From Acidimicrobiales bacterium MED-G01 (lineage in GTDB: Bacteria > Actinomycetota > Acidimicrobiia > Acidimicrobiales > Poriferisodalaceae): a DNA stretch of 53,837 nucleotides. Below the pieces are notes generated by a model. It saw only the letters and a list, made by a program, of their open reading frames with translations, had not been told where the DNA came from and did not search any database. The stretch covers positions 1 through 53,837 of the forward strand of contig NTLA01000004.1 in assembly GCA_002457435.1 (NCBI GenBank), given 5' to 3'. Positions 9,256 to 18,650 of the stretch are shown here, in pieces (positions within the stretch are counted from its first letter, which is position 1; each line of letters opens with the position of its first letter). A program made the translations under genes and the position numbers.

Positions 9256-10488
9256 TTAAAATCCGAGGGGATTCGCTATATCTAAATAAATTGCTCCCAA
9301 ACCAAAGAAAGCGAGGAAGGCTACGACCGCATAGGTAATCGGCAGTAACCGAGTTGTATCAATTATGTGCCTACGGCCCGTCGTGCCTTCCCGAATGCGT
9401 TCGTAAGTCGCAATCGCTATGTGGCCACCGTCGAGCGGCAACAACGGGAGTAGGTTGAAGACCCCGACAAAAATATTGAACGCCACGAACAGTTGCATCC
9501 GTTCAGAACCATTTAAACGCTCACTGGCACCTATCTGCACTGCCCCTACAAGCGAGACAGGCCGGGTCTCGAGGTTGTCATTAGCACTGGGGTCGTTCGG
9601 CGGCGAGAATATGCGGTCCGCTACCTCACCTAGGTTCGCAACGATCGTCCATATGCCACGTACCGATTGGCCAAGCATTGTCACGAATTCGGTCCCTGTC
9701 TTGCGGACCGCTCCGAGCGGTCCGTACTTAAGTAGCTTTGTCGCTTTTTGTCCCCGAATACCCAGTAGTCCGTAGCCATCTTCGTCAGCGCCCAAAGTGG
9801 TCGCAATAGATAAGTTTGTCTCGCCGCGCAGAACCTCCAACTGGACCGTGTCGTTCGGTCGACTTCGCACGATTTCGACTAAATCGCCCCACGCTGCAGT
9901 TGATTGGCCTTCAACGAAGAGGATTCGATCGCCGGGCTGAATCCCGGCCCGTGCAGCCGCGCTCTGTTCACCGCCACTCTCTTGTTCCAGAACATTTGCT
10001 ACTTCCCAGGAACCTTCCTCAACCACTGGCTCCCCCATGAAACAAAACAAAGTAAGTAGGCCGACAAGAGCCATCAAGAAGTGCATGGAGGACCCTGCTG
10101 ATGCAACTAACAATCGCTTCGGGTAGCTCTGCTGTCTATAAGTTCTTGCTTCGTCTTTGGCATCTACTTCGTCAAGGTTTGTCATTCCAACCAATTTGAC
10201 GTAGGCGCCCAAAAGTATCGGCTTGACGCCAAACTCTGTTTCACCCCTTCGAAAGCTGAATAGTCTCGGACCAAAACCAATGAAGAATTCCGTGGCTTTC
10301 ATGCCGGTAAGGCGTGCGGTAATGAAGTGACCCAACTCGTGAGCGAACACCACAAACACGATTACTAATGTGACTGCCAGCATCGGCCTCGACACAAGAC
10401 CCAGCAGCACCAACGAACCGACCACGGCAACAAGGCCCAACGTCGCTCGAATCTGAGTGTTGGTCTGAACACCCGAAGACTCAGTCAT
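9256..10488 (-). CDS. rseP: Site-2 protease RseP/Rip1-type zinc metalloprotease (M50)
   Basis: This is an intramembrane protease that cleaves anti-sigma factors and other membrane substrates. The 410-residue protein has a first TM segment with FAHELGHFITARL, the HExxH zinc site. Its PDZ domain lies in the middle (AGIQPGDRILFVEGQS). The C-terminal membrane region holds NIFVGVFNLLPLLPLDGGH, the third zinc ligand and substrate-gate motif. The open frame extends 36 bases upstream. The ATG at 10488 is chosen because it overlaps the dxr stop as TAATG and has GAGGGG upstream. In Mycobacterium the corresponding gene is rip1, also next to dxr. Confidence 0.92.
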   Translation of the reverse strand: MTESSGVQTNTQIRATLGLVAVVGSLVLLGLVSRPMLAVTLVIVFVVFAHELGHFITARLTGMKATEFFIGFGPRLFSFRRGETEFGVKPILLGAYVKLVGMTNLDEVDAKDEARTYRQQSYPKRLLVASAGSSMHFLMALVGLLTLFCFMGEPVVEEGSWEVANVLEQESGGEQSAAARAGIQPGDRILFVEGQSTAAWGDLVEIVRSRPNDTVQLEVLRGETNLSIATTLGADEDGYGLLGIRGQKATKLLKYGPLGAVRKTGTEFVTMLGQSVRGIWTIVANLGEVADRIFSPPNDPSANDNLETRPVSLVGAVQIGASERLNGSERMQLFVAFNIFVGVFNLLPLLPLDGGHIAIATYERIREGTTGRRHIIDTTRLLPITYAVVAFLAFFGLGAIYLDIANPLGF

Positions 10489-11651
10489 TAGCGACCCCTC
10501 TTCGTAAGCCGAGTCGCGACGCATTCACGGCCACGCCGGTCGGCTCGCACTATCGCTTCAACGGAGTCTGCATTCGCTCCGTCGTGCTGTTCCAAGGCAT
10601 TCTCAATCGAGGCGGCAATTTCTGGCCATGAAATATGACCATTCAAAAACGCGTCCACAGCGGCTTCGTTCGCACCATTCATCCACGCCGGAGCGGTGCC
10701 CCCGGCGTTACCTGCCGAATAGGCCAAGTCGAGGCAGCGGAATGTCTTCCTGTCCGGGGGTTCGAACTGAAGTGATTGTGTCTTTCCCCAGTCAATAGAT
10801 CCAAACGAGGTCGAGATCCTTTCGGGGTATGCAAGCGCGTAGGCAATCGGCAATCTCATGTCTGGTTCGGATAGCTGAGCAATAGTTGTGCCGTCGGTGA
10901 AGGTCGCCATCGAATGAACTATTGACTGCGGATGAACCACGACCTCAATTTTTTTGTAATCGACCCCAAATAGTTCGTGGGCCTCTATGACCTCTAGACC
11001 TTTGTTCATCAAGGTCGAAGAGTCGACCGTGATCTTCGGGCCCATCGCCCAGGTCGGATGCGTAAGAGCCTCTTCAACGGTTACTTGGTCCAGTTCTGCT
11101 GAATTCAATCCTCTGAATGGTCCGCCGCTAGCAGTGAGTACCAATTGATGGAGATGACGGGCTTGACCTTCGGGATCACTCGATCGAAGGCACTGGTGAA
11201 GAGCGCAGTGCTCACTGTCCACAGGAATTAACTCGGCGCCGGGAGTAGAGCGAAGCGGCTGGACCAGAGGTCCAGCTGCTATCAGACTCTCTTTATTTGC
11301 AAGAGCCAGGCGCCTACCTGAGCTCAGCGCTGCAAGGGTCACTCCCAGACCTGCAAAGCCCACAATGCCGTTAACGACTACATCGGCACGCATCGCTAAC
11401 TCTTCGTAGGCCGCCGCTCCTACCAATACTTCGATACCCGCCGGTACTTCATTCTTTATTTGATCTAGCAATTCGGGTCGACCAATGGCTATCGCTTCAG
11501 GCCTGAACTCCTTCGCCTGTGCAACAAGTAGCTCAGCAGAAGACCATGCAGCCAGAGCGCTAATTTGAAAACGATCAGGTTCTGCTCTGATGACTTCCAG
11601 AGTTTGGGAACCAATAGATCCGGTAGCGCCTAAAACCGCGACTGTCGTCAC
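10488..11651 (-). CDS. dxr: 1-deoxy-D-xylulose 5-phosphate reductoisomerase (MEP pathway)
   Basis: Dxr commits DXP to isoprenoid synthesis by NADPH-dependent isomeroreduction to MEP. The 387-residue protein starts with an NADPH fold, TTVAVLGATGSIGSQTLEV. It continues with LALANKESLIAAG, IPVDSEHCALHQCL and VLTASGGPFRG, the flexible-loop region. The metal-binding acid-rich block is WAMGPKITVDSSTLMNKGLEVIEAHELF. The initiator is GTG at 11651, and 11 bases separate it from the cdsA stop. It is coupled to rseP and lies in one run with ispG, so two MEP-pathway enzymes share this operon. Confidence 0.94.
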   Translation of the reverse strand: MTTVAVLGATGSIGSQTLEVIRAEPDRFQISALAAWSSAELLVAQAKEFRPEAIAIGRPELLDQIKNEVPAGIEVLVGAAAYEELAMRADVVVNGIVGFAGLGVTLAALSSGRRLALANKESLIAAGPLVQPLRSTPGAELIPVDSEHCALHQCLRSSDPEGQARHLHQLVLTASGGPFRGLNSAELDQVTVEEALTHPTWAMGPKITVDSSTLMNKGLEVIEAHELFGVDYKKIEVVVHPQSIVHSMATFTDGTTIAQLSEPDMRLPIAYALAYPERISTSFGSIDWGKTQSLQFEPPDRKTFRCLDLAYSAGNAGGTAPAWMNGANEAAVDAFLNGHISWPEIAASIENALEQHDGANADSVEAIVRADRRGRECVATRLTKRGR

Positions 11652-11662
11652 TCAGGTACCTC

Positions 11663-13621
11663 TCAATTGAGCACAAGGTCGGCAACAAAGTATGCAGTGG
11701 GCAAAACAAACAACAGCGCATCAAATCGGTCGAATGCCCCACCATGTCCTGGAAGCAGAGTTCCCATGTCTTTTACTCCCATATCTCGTTTAATCATCGA
11801 CTGCGCTAGGTCACCAATCGGAGCTACCAACGCGACTGCTAGACCAAGCCAAAAACAATCCATCATTGAAATGGACCATGGATGAATTCCTGGGAATCTA
11901 TTGAGAACCAGGGTCGTTACCACCACGGAGAGCATCATCCCCCCCAACAGACCTTCGTAGGTTTTGTTCGGGCTGACACGGGGAGCGATTTTTGATTGAC
12001 CCGTAGTACTTCCTATGACATAGCCACCGACGTCGTATGCAATGGTGCCTATGACAGCTCCAATCAAAATCGCGTCGCCATTCGGTCGGGCAAGAATTAG
12101 AGCTGCAAATGAACCCAAACCACCGACCCAAGCAAATCCCAACAAGGTCACGGCAAAGTTCGCTGTTACGTGCTGTGAATCGACATCGAATAAGAACCAA
12201 CACATGCCAGTTACGACTAGCAAAGCGAAGACCACAGGGTAGGCCTCAAATCCACGGTGATAGGCCCCGAGAGACAGCCCGACGACTGCGGCTAGACCGA
12301 GAAGGGTTGCTGGCCGGTAGCCCAAATTTTGCGCCGAGGTGAAGAACTCGAGAGCTGCAAGCCCTAACGCCGCCAAGACCATTATGAGTATGGCCCAAGG
12401 GCCCACTTTCAGTAACCCGAAAAATGCTGCTGCCAAAGCCAGCCCTACACCAATCGCTGCGGGAAGATTTCGTCCAGTGGATCCGGAAGATCCACTGGAA
12501 TCTTCTCCCTTAGTTGACCCGTGTGTCACAGTTCGGCCATCTTCATTCACTTTGGTTGACTCCTCGTAGTCGCGGCGACCTTCTCGCCAATGGGGTGCAG
12601 GTCCGCCAAATTCACTCCACTCGTCATCCTCATTCCCACCATTCTCTTCCGCGCCAAGGTTTAGATCAGCCCGTGACGAACTTTGCATGATCCGTTGGCT
12701 GGGAGGTGTGTCGAAAAGTTCAATTACCCGCGGAGCCAACTGCTCAGATTCCTCTGCGGATTCACTCTCACTGGCAGGCAACGGGTTATCGTCATTCTCG
12801 AGTGAAGGACTTTGGTCCGGCTCAACGATCTCAGTCTCAGAGAGCGGTTCGTGTCCGTCTAAGACCAACTCGGCCGTGGGTTCGTCTTCGAAAACGGTTC
12901 CGGCACTCGAATGCTCATTGTCCTGATCAAGCGGTGCTTCCAGCGGCCGTTCATCTTCATCCGACTTAAATTCATTGACAGTTGACTCGTGGGCATCGGC
13001 ATGCGTCAATGGATCATCGCCCGGCTCGAAGCCTTCTTCTGCGACTTCTTCAATCGGTCCAGTATCAAATACTGGTGCATCGTCTTCGGCAACTCCGGTT
13101 CTACCAATGATTGGAGAATCATCAAAGATTGCTTCGTCAAAGTCTTCGTTGTCGTCATCATCGAAAAGAGAGTCGTTGAATAACTCATCGGTCGGGACTT
13201 GAGGTTGTGAGAAGTCGCCGTCCTCGGACGCTCGGACGGCAACGCTTTCCTCCTCAGTGACTGCATTCGGCTCGACAGCTTCTGCCGAGCCGGCAGTTGA
13301 CGGTCCATCTTGTGGGCTGGGTGAAACTGTTGGAATAGTGTCAGATCTGACAGCGTCCATCAGTCCGGTGTCTGAAGTGTCGACGAGATGGGGGTCATCC
13401 GGCAGTTGGGGAAACAGACGTGAACCTCCCGAAAGCAGGCTGTCAACTTCGGGGGGGTCTGGCCGTTCACCTCCTGCTGGTCGTTCACCCGTACCGGGTT
13501 CCGACCAGTGCGGCATGGGTGACTCATCAAAATCAAAGGAGAGCACGGGACCGGTGTCGTTTTCATTTTCGATTTCGTCGCGACGCCGGGGTTCAATGTC
13601 GCCATCATCGCTATCAGGCAT
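11663..13621 (-). CDS. cdsA: Phosphatidate cytidylyltransferase with long acidic N-terminal extension
   Basis: CdsA makes CDP-diacylglycerol from phosphatidate and CTP in the membrane and is the branch point for anionic phospholipids. The catalytic part (about residues 380-652) is a polytopic membrane domain of around eight helices. It ends with the family signature SMIKRDMGVKDMGTLLPGHGG followed by AFDRFD. The first 370 residues are strongly Asp/Glu/Ser/Pro-rich, have no predicted helices and are roughly as long as an average protein. Typical CdsA proteins are 260-300 aa. A strong GGAGGGAG ribosome binding site precedes the ATG at 13621, which supports translation of the extension. Confidence 0.9.
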   Translation of the reverse strand: MPDSDDGDIEPRRRDEIENENDTGPVLSFDFDESPMPHWSEPGTGERPAGGERPDPPEVDSLLSGGSRLFPQLPDDPHLVDTSDTGLMDAVRSDTIPTVSPSPQDGPSTAGSAEAVEPNAVTEEESVAVRASEDGDFSQPQVPTDELFNDSLFDDDDNEDFDEAIFDDSPIIGRTGVAEDDAPVFDTGPIEEVAEEGFEPGDDPLTHADAHESTVNEFKSDEDERPLEAPLDQDNEHSSAGTVFEDEPTAELVLDGHEPLSETEIVEPDQSPSLENDDNPLPASESESAEESEQLAPRVIELFDTPPSQRIMQSSSRADLNLGAEENGGNEDDEWSEFGGPAPHWREGRRDYEESTKVNEDGRTVTHGSTKGEDSSGSSGSTGRNLPAAIGVGLALAAAFFGLLKVGPWAILIMVLAALGLAALEFFTSAQNLGYRPATLLGLAAVVGLSLGAYHRGFEAYPVVFALLVVTGMCWFLFDVDSQHVTANFAVTLLGFAWVGGLGSFAALILARPNGDAILIGAVIGTIAYDVGGYVIGSTTGQSKIAPRVSPNKTYEGLLGGMMLSVVVTTLVLNRFPGIHPWSISMMDCFWLGLAVALVAPIGDLAQSMIKRDMGVKDMGTLLPGHGGAFDRFDALLFVLPTAYFVADLVLN

Positions 13622-13641
13622 ATCTCCCTCCGGTCTTTGCT

Positions 13642-14208
13642 TCAGACTTCAAGTAACTCCTGCTCTTTAGCAGTGAGCGCGCGGTCGATATCGTCAACCG
13701 ATTGTTGGGTATATCGGTCAAGGTCCTTACTGAACCTCTCTTTGTCATCCGAGGAAATGTCTTTGTCTTTTTCGAGTGCATCTAAATCCTGCCGAGCGGA
13801 ACGCCGAAGGTTACGGACAGCAACGCGACCATCTTCAGCCATCTGTTTGACCACTCGTACCAGATCTTGTCGCCGTTCTTCGGTCAAAGGAGGAAAAACC
13901 AAGCGAACAACCTCTCCGTCGCTATTGGGATTTATACCTAAATCCGACTCCATAAGCGCCTTGGAGATGCCGTCGATTGAGCCCCGATCAAATGGTTGCA
14001 CTACGAGGACCCGTGCCTCTGGAACTGAGAAACTTGCCAGTTGCTGGAGAGGGACGTCTGCCCCGTAATAGTCGACTTTTAACTTTTCGATGAGCGCTGG
14101 GGTTGCGCGCCCAGTTCGAACCGTCGCATATTCGTTCTGTGCGTGTTCGACCGCGCGTTCCATGCGTTCTCGTGCATCAACACAAATTTCTTCTGCGAAC
14201 TCACTCAC
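13642..14208 (-). CDS. frr: Ribosome recycling factor
   Basis: RRF splits post-termination ribosomes together with EF-G. The 188-residue product has the expected length and order: [37 protein letters not shown], with the RTGRA-P-L motif; [22 protein letters not shown]; and [19 protein letters not shown] with the C-terminal helix [12 protein letters not shown]. The initiator is GTG at 14208 and overlaps the pyrH stop by four bases (GTGA), so translation is coupled. Confidence 0.95.
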   Translation of the reverse strand: MSEFAEEICVDARERMERAVEHAQNEYATVRTGRATPALIEKLKVDYYGADVPLQQLASFSVPEARVLVVQPFDRGSIDGISKALMESDLGINPNSDGEVVRLVFPPLTEERRQDLVRVVKQMAEDGRVAVRNLRRSARQDLDALEKDKDISSDDKERFSKDLDRYTQQSVDDIDRALTAKEQELLEV

Positions 14209-14951
14209 TTGACTAGCGTACCGATCGCAGCACCATCGAGTATGGACTCGAAGTTTCCGCGGGTCATTAGGTCGAAAACGACTATCGGCATCACGTTGTC
14301 CTTACAGACAGCGATCGCTGCGCTATCCATCACAGCTAACTCTTGTGAAAGCACATCAAGGAAAGAGACTTTCTCGAGAAGCTCGGCATCGGGGTCACTA
14401 TTGGGATCAGATGTATAAACCCCGTCAACCCCTGAGTGGGTCCCCTTCAACACCGCATGTGCATCTATTTCAGCAGCCCGCAACGCGGCAGCAGTATCTG
14501 TCGTGAAGAACGGGTTACCTGTTCCAGCAGCGAAGATAACAACACGCCCTTTTTCCAGGTGACGTACGGCTCGCCGTCGGATATACGGCTCAGCAACTTG
14601 TGCCATACCAATCGCTGTCATCACCCGCGTCGGCACCTCTGCTCTTTCGAGAGCATCCTGAAGAGCTATCGCGTTGATGACCGTCGCCAACATACCCATG
14701 TGGTCCGATTGAGCCCTATCCATACCTCCGTCTGAACCCGACATACCTCGCCAAATATTTCCACCACCCACGACAATGGCAATATCGACCTGATGAGCTT
14801 CACGAACCGAGGCAATCTCTGAGGCGAGGTTTTGGAGCACTTCACCACTTATATTCTCACCCGCGGGATCAGCTAACGCTTCGCCTGAAAGTTTGAGAAC
14901 TACCCGCTTCCAGGGACATTCACCCTCCCAGCGGCGAGCCTGATCGCTCAC
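14205..14951 (-). CDS. pyrH: UMP kinase
   Basis: PyrH is a hexameric kinase of the amino-acid-kinase fold that phosphorylates UMP to UDP. The 248-residue product shows [45 protein letters not shown] and [30 protein letters not shown]. The last holds the ATP-binding GTGNP motif. It also has [10 protein letters not shown]-type phosphate-loop residues ([13 protein letters not shown]) and the C-terminal [11 protein letters not shown]. The initiator is GTG at 14951, one base after the tsf stop. The order rpsB-tsf-pyrH-frr is conserved in most bacteria. Confidence 0.95.
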   Translation of the reverse strand: MSDQARRWEGECPWKRVVLKLSGEALADPAGENISGEVLQNLASEIASVREAHQVDIAIVVGGGNIWRGMSGSDGGMDRAQSDHMGMLATVINAIALQDALERAEVPTRVMTAIGMAQVAEPYIRRRAVRHLEKGRVVIFAAGTGNPFFTTDTAAALRAAEIDAHAVLKGTHSGVDGVYTSDPNSDPDAELLEKVSFLDVLSQELAVMDSAAIAVCKDNVMPIVVFDLMTRGNFESILDGAAIGTLVK

Positions 14952-14952
14952 G

Positions 14953-15747
14953 TCAGTTACCTATCTCCACCTGGACAAATCGACTCACCACTGAATCCGC
15001 AAGTAGTTCTGAGATAGCTACTTTTTCGTCCTTCACAAACTTTTGTTCTAAGAGCGCTGCGTCTCGGAAGAAGCCATCCATACGACCATCGACGATCTTG
15101 GGTATCGCCTGTTCTGGTTTACCTTCGTTACGGGTGATGTTTTCAAGTGTTTCACGTTCCGCCGCCACCACTTCCGCTGGAACATCATCTCTGGTGAGAT
15201 ATTTGGGTCGACTACTTGCGATATGCAGTGCGACATCATGTGCTGTCTCGAGGTCACCGTTACTGATTTCAACCAGTACGGCATTAACACCTCGCCCATT
15301 TTGTTGGTGGACGTATGCGTCAAGCACTGAACCGGAACTTGCCTCGTATCTGACTACTTGACCCAAATCAATATTCTCTTTAAGAGTTATTTTCATGTTT
15401 TCAAGGTCAGGGGCATTCTCAGAAGCAGCATCTTCTCCGTGAGCTATGACCGATGAAAGAATATTTTCGGCCAGCTCACCGAATTGGTCGGATTTGGCTA
15501 CGAAATCTGTCTCGCATTTCAGCTCCACGATCGCAGCAATTTCGCCTTCAACCCGTGCGACAACAATTCCTTCGCTGTTTTCTCTATCTGAGCGGCTGGC
15601 ACTCTTCGCTATCCCTTTTTCTCTGAGCCATCGGGCTGCAGCTTCGGGATCTCCATCATTTTCAACCAGCGCTTTCTTGGCATCCATCATGCCAGCGCCG
15701 GTGGATTGACGGAGAGCTTGAACGTCCTTGGCGGTGAAGTCTGCCAT
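14953..15747 (-). CDS. tsf: Elongation factor Ts
   Basis: EF-Ts exchanges GDP for GTP on EF-Tu. The 264-residue product has the N-terminal UBA-like helix bundle, [22 protein letters not shown]. The [10 protein letters not shown] block (CETDFVAK) inserts near the Mg site of EF-Tu, and the core dimer-like domain ends in [16 protein letters not shown]. It follows rpsB by 36 bases on the same strand. Confidence 0.95.
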   Translation of the reverse strand: MADFTAKDVQALRQSTGAGMMDAKKALVENDGDPEAAARWLREKGIAKSASRSDRENSEGIVVARVEGEIAAIVELKCETDFVAKSDQFGELAENILSSVIAHGEDAASENAPDLENMKITLKENIDLGQVVRYEASSGSVLDAYVHQQNGRGVNAVLVEISNGDLETAHDVALHIASSRPKYLTRDDVPAEVVAAERETLENITRNEGKPEQAIPKIVDGRMDGFFRDAALLEQKFVKDEKVAISELLADSVVSRFVQVEIGN

Positions 15748-15783
15748 TGGATCTGGTGCACCTCTTTTATCGGTATTAGCGGA

Positions 15784-16728
15784 CTAGTGTTCCTCGTTCG
15801 TTTCCGACGAGTCTTCGGTTGGTGTTTCTTCGGGGACTTTCATTTCTGCTTCAGATGCCACCTCTACCGGAGGGTCAATGACTGGGGTGGCTTGAGCTGC
15901 CTGTTCTGCTGCACTTCGTGCCTCTCGGGCTGCAGCTTCAGCGAGTGCTTTTTGTGCAGCTTCGGCTTGTTCAACCGACACCCGAGCTTCTTGTTCAGGA
16001 CTGCGCTCCCCTGAAGGGCTAGCGACCACGCCTTTACTTTCAGCGATGTAGCGACCTTCACGAACTGCGTCAGCTATGACCCGAGTCAGCAACTCCGTGC
16101 TCCGGATCGCATCATCATTTCCAGGTATTACGTAATCGATTAGATCAGGGTCGCTGTTGGAGTCTGCGACAGCGACGACAGGAAGTTTCAGGCGATTGGC
16201 CTCAGCAACAGCTATGTGTTCTTTGGGTGTGTCGAGCACGAACACTGATTGAGGCAGCTTGTCCATGTTGCGCAATCCATCAAGATTTCGTTGAAGTTTG
16301 GTGAGTTCTCGAGTCAGAAGCAAAGCCTCTTTTTTTGGCATGTTGTCGAAGTCGCCTGCTGCTTGCATCCGCTCGTACTCGAGCATTTTATCGACCCGCC
16401 CGCGAATGGTTCTGAAGTTAGTGAGCATGCCTCCGAGCCACCTTTGGTTCACATACGGCATACCTGAGGCTTTTGCGTATGTTTCGATCGGGTCTTGAGC
16501 TTGTTTCTTTGTGCCAACAAACAGAATGGTTCCACCTTTGGCCACGGTGTCGCGTACATAGGTATAGGCACTGTCCAACAATCCGATCGTCTGTTCAAGA
16601 TCGATGATGTAAATGCCGTTGCGTTCACCCCACAGGTAGCGATCCATCTTGGGGTTCCATCGTCGAGTCTGATGACCGAAGTGAACGCCTGCCTTGAGCA
16701 GGTCTGACATGGTTACGACTGCAGCCAT
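15784..16728 (-). CDS. rpsB: 30S ribosomal protein S2 with Ala/Glu-rich C-terminal extension
   Basis: S2 binds late to the 30S head-platform junction. The 314-residue product reads [64 protein letters not shown]-like and [28 protein letters not shown], the standard S2 core of about 235 residues. After this, about 75 residues of Ala/Glu-rich helical sequence followed by acidic low complexity extend the chain. The ATG at 16728 is preferred over the frame's upstream start because GGGGGGAG lies seven bases upstream. It heads the long rpsB-to-ispG gene run. Confidence 0.94.
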   Translation of the reverse strand: MAAVVTMSDLLKAGVHFGHQTRRWNPKMDRYLWGERNGIYIIDLEQTIGLLDSAYTYVRDTVAKGGTILFVGTKKQAQDPIETYAKASGMPYVNQRWLGGMLTNFRTIRGRVDKMLEYERMQAAGDFDNMPKKEALLLTRELTKLQRNLDGLRNMDKLPQSVFVLDTPKEHIAVAEANRLKLPVVAVADSNSDPDLIDYVIPGNDDAIRSTELLTRVIADAVREGRYIAESKGVVASPSGERSPEQEARVSVEQAEAAQKALAEAAAREARSAAEQAAQATPVIDPPVEVASEAEMKVPEETPTEDSSETNEEH

Positions 16729-16847
16729 GATTTCTCCCCCCACGGTTAGTTTGCTGCACCGAGATCGACACCGTGTTCAGACGGCGACCGTGAGGTCGTC
16801 TCAGCTGTGAGTGATAGTGGACCCAAATCGAGCCCGCCGGTGAAGTC

Positions 16848-16876
16848 TAGCGACGTGGCTGGTAAAGCGGTCGCTA
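16848..16876 (-). other. Inverted repeat between xerC and rpsB
   Basis: TAGCGAC (16848-16854) and GTCGCTA (16870-16876) are perfect 7-bp arms with a 15-base loop, 20 bases downstream of the xerC stop on the minus strand. No U-tract follows, so it is not a standard intrinsic terminator. It may belong to the rpsB leader, since S2 often represses its own mRNA, or end xerC transcripts weakly. The rest of this 167-bp spacer shows a smaller CGACC/GGTCG stem and no gene. Confidence 0.3.
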
Positions 16877-16895
16877 GGAGGAAACCGATTGATTA

Positions 16896-17867
16896 CTACC
16901 CGCGAGGGTGGTGCTTTCTGTGCGTTTCTCGGAGCTGTTCTTTGCTCACATGAGTGTAAATCTGAGTAGTTGTTAAATCAGCGTGGCCGAGTAGCTCTTG
17001 AACCGCTCGCAGATCGCCGCCTCCATCAAGGAGGTGAGTCGCATAGGTGTGACGAAACGCATGGGGTGACCGCTCTGTAAGACCCTTTGCCTTCAACATG
17101 CGGTGCAAGATACGCCTGACATCACTGCGTCCAACTCTGTTTCCCCTCTGGTTGACAAACAATGCCGCTGAGCTTCGACCGCGAGACGTATGGTCAGCAT
17201 CAAAGGTCTTACTCCCGAGGGGGATCCACAATTTTAGTAGGTCACGCGTAATCGTGTTGATGGGAACCAATCTGTTCTTAGAGCCCTTACCGGTGACTTC
17301 CACCGTTAATTTCTCAAGGCTCAAACTGTCTTCGTTGAGGCCACAAAGTTCTGCCACTCTCAACCCTGAGCCGTAGAGGAACTCGACGATCAAGCGATCG
17401 CGAAGATCGAAGGCATTCTGCGGCGTCTCTTCATCGAATAGTTGATCAATTTCCGATCGCTGCAACGGTCGAGGGAGCCTCTGCGCTCCTTTGGGCGTCC
17501 TGACTTTAACTGTCGGGTCCTTGGCAACCAGTTTGTTCTTCAACAACCACTGGTAATACCGACGCAAGGTGGAAATACGACGGGCCATTGTTTTCTGCGC
17601 GCGCCCATTGTTGAGCATGCCGGCAATCCAACTCTCTACTTCATTGCGACTAATAGCCCCGGGAGTCCGGTAGCCACTTTCTTCGCTCCATCGAATGAAA
17701 TCCCTTAAGTCTTGTCTGTAAGCCTCAATGGTGGCGGGTGACACCGCTGTCAAGAACCGAAGAAACTCATCAACATTCCAGACGTCTCGACTCACATAAT
17801 GAACGGTACCGACAGAGTCGACATTCAGCCGACCATCTGCACCACAGACAGACGCAACACGGCACAT
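16896..17867 (-). CDS. xerC: Tyrosine recombinase XerC-like
   Basis: This tyrosine recombinase should resolve chromosome dimers at a dif site together with a partner Xer protein. It has an N-terminal SAM-like core-binding domain (about 30-120, with SPATIEAYRQDLRDFIRW). The catalytic domain carries R170 (GSGLRVAEL), K194/K197 region (TGKGSKNR), H269 and R272 (SPHAFRHTYATHLL), H295 (ELLGHADL) and nucleophile Y304 (TQIYTHVSKEQL). The start is uncertain. The frame opens at 17867, but no ribosome binding site is visible, and a GTG near residue 25 is also possible. Its place between rplS and rpsB matches mycobacterial xerC, which argues against a mobile-element integrase. Confidence 0.88.
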   Translation of the reverse strand: MCRVASVCGADGRLNVDSVGTVHYVSRDVWNVDEFLRFLTAVSPATIEAYRQDLRDFIRWSEESGYRTPGAISRNEVESWIAGMLNNGRAQKTMARRISTLRRYYQWLLKNKLVAKDPTVKVRTPKGAQRLPRPLQRSEIDQLFDEETPQNAFDLRDRLIVEFLYGSGLRVAELCGLNEDSLSLEKLTVEVTGKGSKNRLVPINTITRDLLKLWIPLGSKTFDADHTSRGRSSAALFVNQRGNRVGRSDVRRILHRMLKAKGLTERSPHAFRHTYATHLLDGGGDLRAVQELLGHADLTTTQIYTHVSKEQLRETHRKHHPRG

Positions 17868-17938
17868 TGTTTCACTGGCGAAATGGAATACATAACGAAC
17901 TTGTGCAGCAATTGGCCGTTTGCCCGCGCTTATAGGTG

Positions 17939-17944
17939 CATACT
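17939..17944 (+). promoter_or_regulatory. Candidate -10 element for a leaderless transcript
   Basis: CATACT lies at exactly -12 to -7 relative to the ATG at 17951, which would place the transcription start on the A of the start codon. No Shine-Dalgarno sequence is present. Leaderless mRNAs are common in Actinobacteria. No good -35 hexamer is seen, so this is an inference from spacing only. Confidence 0.3.
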
Positions 17945-17950
17945 GCGACT

Positions 17951-18061
17951 ATGGGTTATAACCCTTACCGAAAGCACACCGTAACGCTGTTCGATTACCT
18001 ACTCGTGGTGAGCGCAGGTCTTGTTGCTATTGGTTTCGTTATTTGGGGTCTTTTCGGGTAG
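17951..18061 (+). CDS. Small single-pass membrane protein, 36 aa
   Basis: The short frame encodes a 36-residue protein beginning MGYNPYRKH, then a hydrophobic stretch from about residue 14 (LFDYLLVVSAGLVAIGFVIW), ending GLFG. The basic Tyr/Pro/Arg/Lys N-terminus followed by one TM helix predicts an N-in single-pass protein. It has no recognised function. Evidence that it is real: a coherent charge/TM architecture, a possible leaderless promoter, and a 5-base gap to the next plus-strand gene, with which it would form a two-gene unit. It lies divergently from xerC in an otherwise minus-strand block. It may be a small conserved actinobacterial protein, but I cannot verify conservation. Confidence 0.6.
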   Translation: MGYNPYRKHTVTLFDYLLVVSAGLVAIGFVIWGLFG

Positions 18062-18066
18062 CAGCC

Positions 18067-18279
18067 ATGGTATTTGATCTAGAACCAGAGGATGGCTACG
18101 AGCTCCGACGAATTCAGCCATACCAGGCGACCAAGACTTACCTCTGCCCAGGTTGCAATAGGGATCTTCCACCGGGACTCGGACATATGGTCGCGGTTCC
18201 TCTAGATGCACCTGATCTCAGGCGCCATTGGCATTACGGCTGCTGGCACGCCCGTCATAGACGAACACCGCGCGGCTAG
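18067..18279 (+). CDS. Small zinc-binding protein, 70 aa
   Basis: The 70-residue product has a CPGC knuckle (TYLCPGCNRDLPPGLGHMVAV) followed by a PDLRRHWHYGCWHARH segment. Together these give a plausible Cys-Cys-His-Cys zinc site, and the C-terminus is Arg-rich. Proteins with this YxCPGC...IPPG-GH...RRHWH-xCW layout occur across Actinobacteria, but I know of no established function. The ATG at 18067 is used; the longer frame from 18043 would overlap the upstream 36-aa gene. There is no clear ribosome binding site, so translation is probably coupled to the preceding stop five bases away. It is convergent with rplS, 26 bases apart. Confidence 0.72.
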   Translation: MVFDLEPEDGYELRRIQPYQATKTYLCPGCNRDLPPGLGHMVAVPLDAPDLRRHWHYGCWHARHRRTPRG

Positions 18280-18305
18280 CACTTGTAGAGAAACTCTGTC
18301 CCCAG

Positions 18306-18650
18306 TTAGTAGCGCTTTTCTTTCACCCGAGCTGCTTTACCAATGCGGTCACGCAAGTAATACAACTTCGAACGACGAACGTCACCCACAGCAACACGTT
18401 CGATCTTGGCGACGGTCGGCGCATGCAGGGGAAAGGTTCGTTCGACTCCAACACCGAAACTCAGTTTACGAACAGTGAAAGACTCTCGAATCCCTGATCC
18501 GCGTCGCGCTATGACGTATCCCTCGAAAAGCTGCGTTCTTTCGCGATTACCTTCAACCACGCGCACGTGAACCTTTACCGTGTCCCCCGGGCCGAATTCC
18601 GGATGGTCGGTTCTTAGCTGGGTTTGATCTACTAGATCGGTGCTGTGCAT
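18306..18650 (-). CDS. rplS: 50S ribosomal protein L19
   Basis: L19 sits at the 30S-50S interface. The 114-residue product shows [60 protein letters not shown] and the ending [20 protein letters not shown]. This is typical of L19 in sequence and length. The ATG at 18650 replaces the longer frame start at 18680; AGGAG lies about ten bases upstream. It is the last gene of the rpsP-khpA-rimM-trmD-rplS set. The lepB and rnhB genes that often follow in Actinobacteria are absent here. Confidence 0.94.
   Translation of the reverse strand: MHSTDLVDQTQLRTDHPEFGPGDTVKVHVRVVEGNRERTQLFEGYVIARRGSGIRESFTVRKLSFGVGVERTFPLHAPTVAKIERVAVGDVRRSKLYYLRDRIGKAARVKEKRY

Noticed and set aside
16896-17867. xerC gene as the integrase of a prophage or integrative element
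   Set aside because: It has the conserved Xer length, occupies the syntenic xerC position, and no attachment repeats or phage genes surround it.
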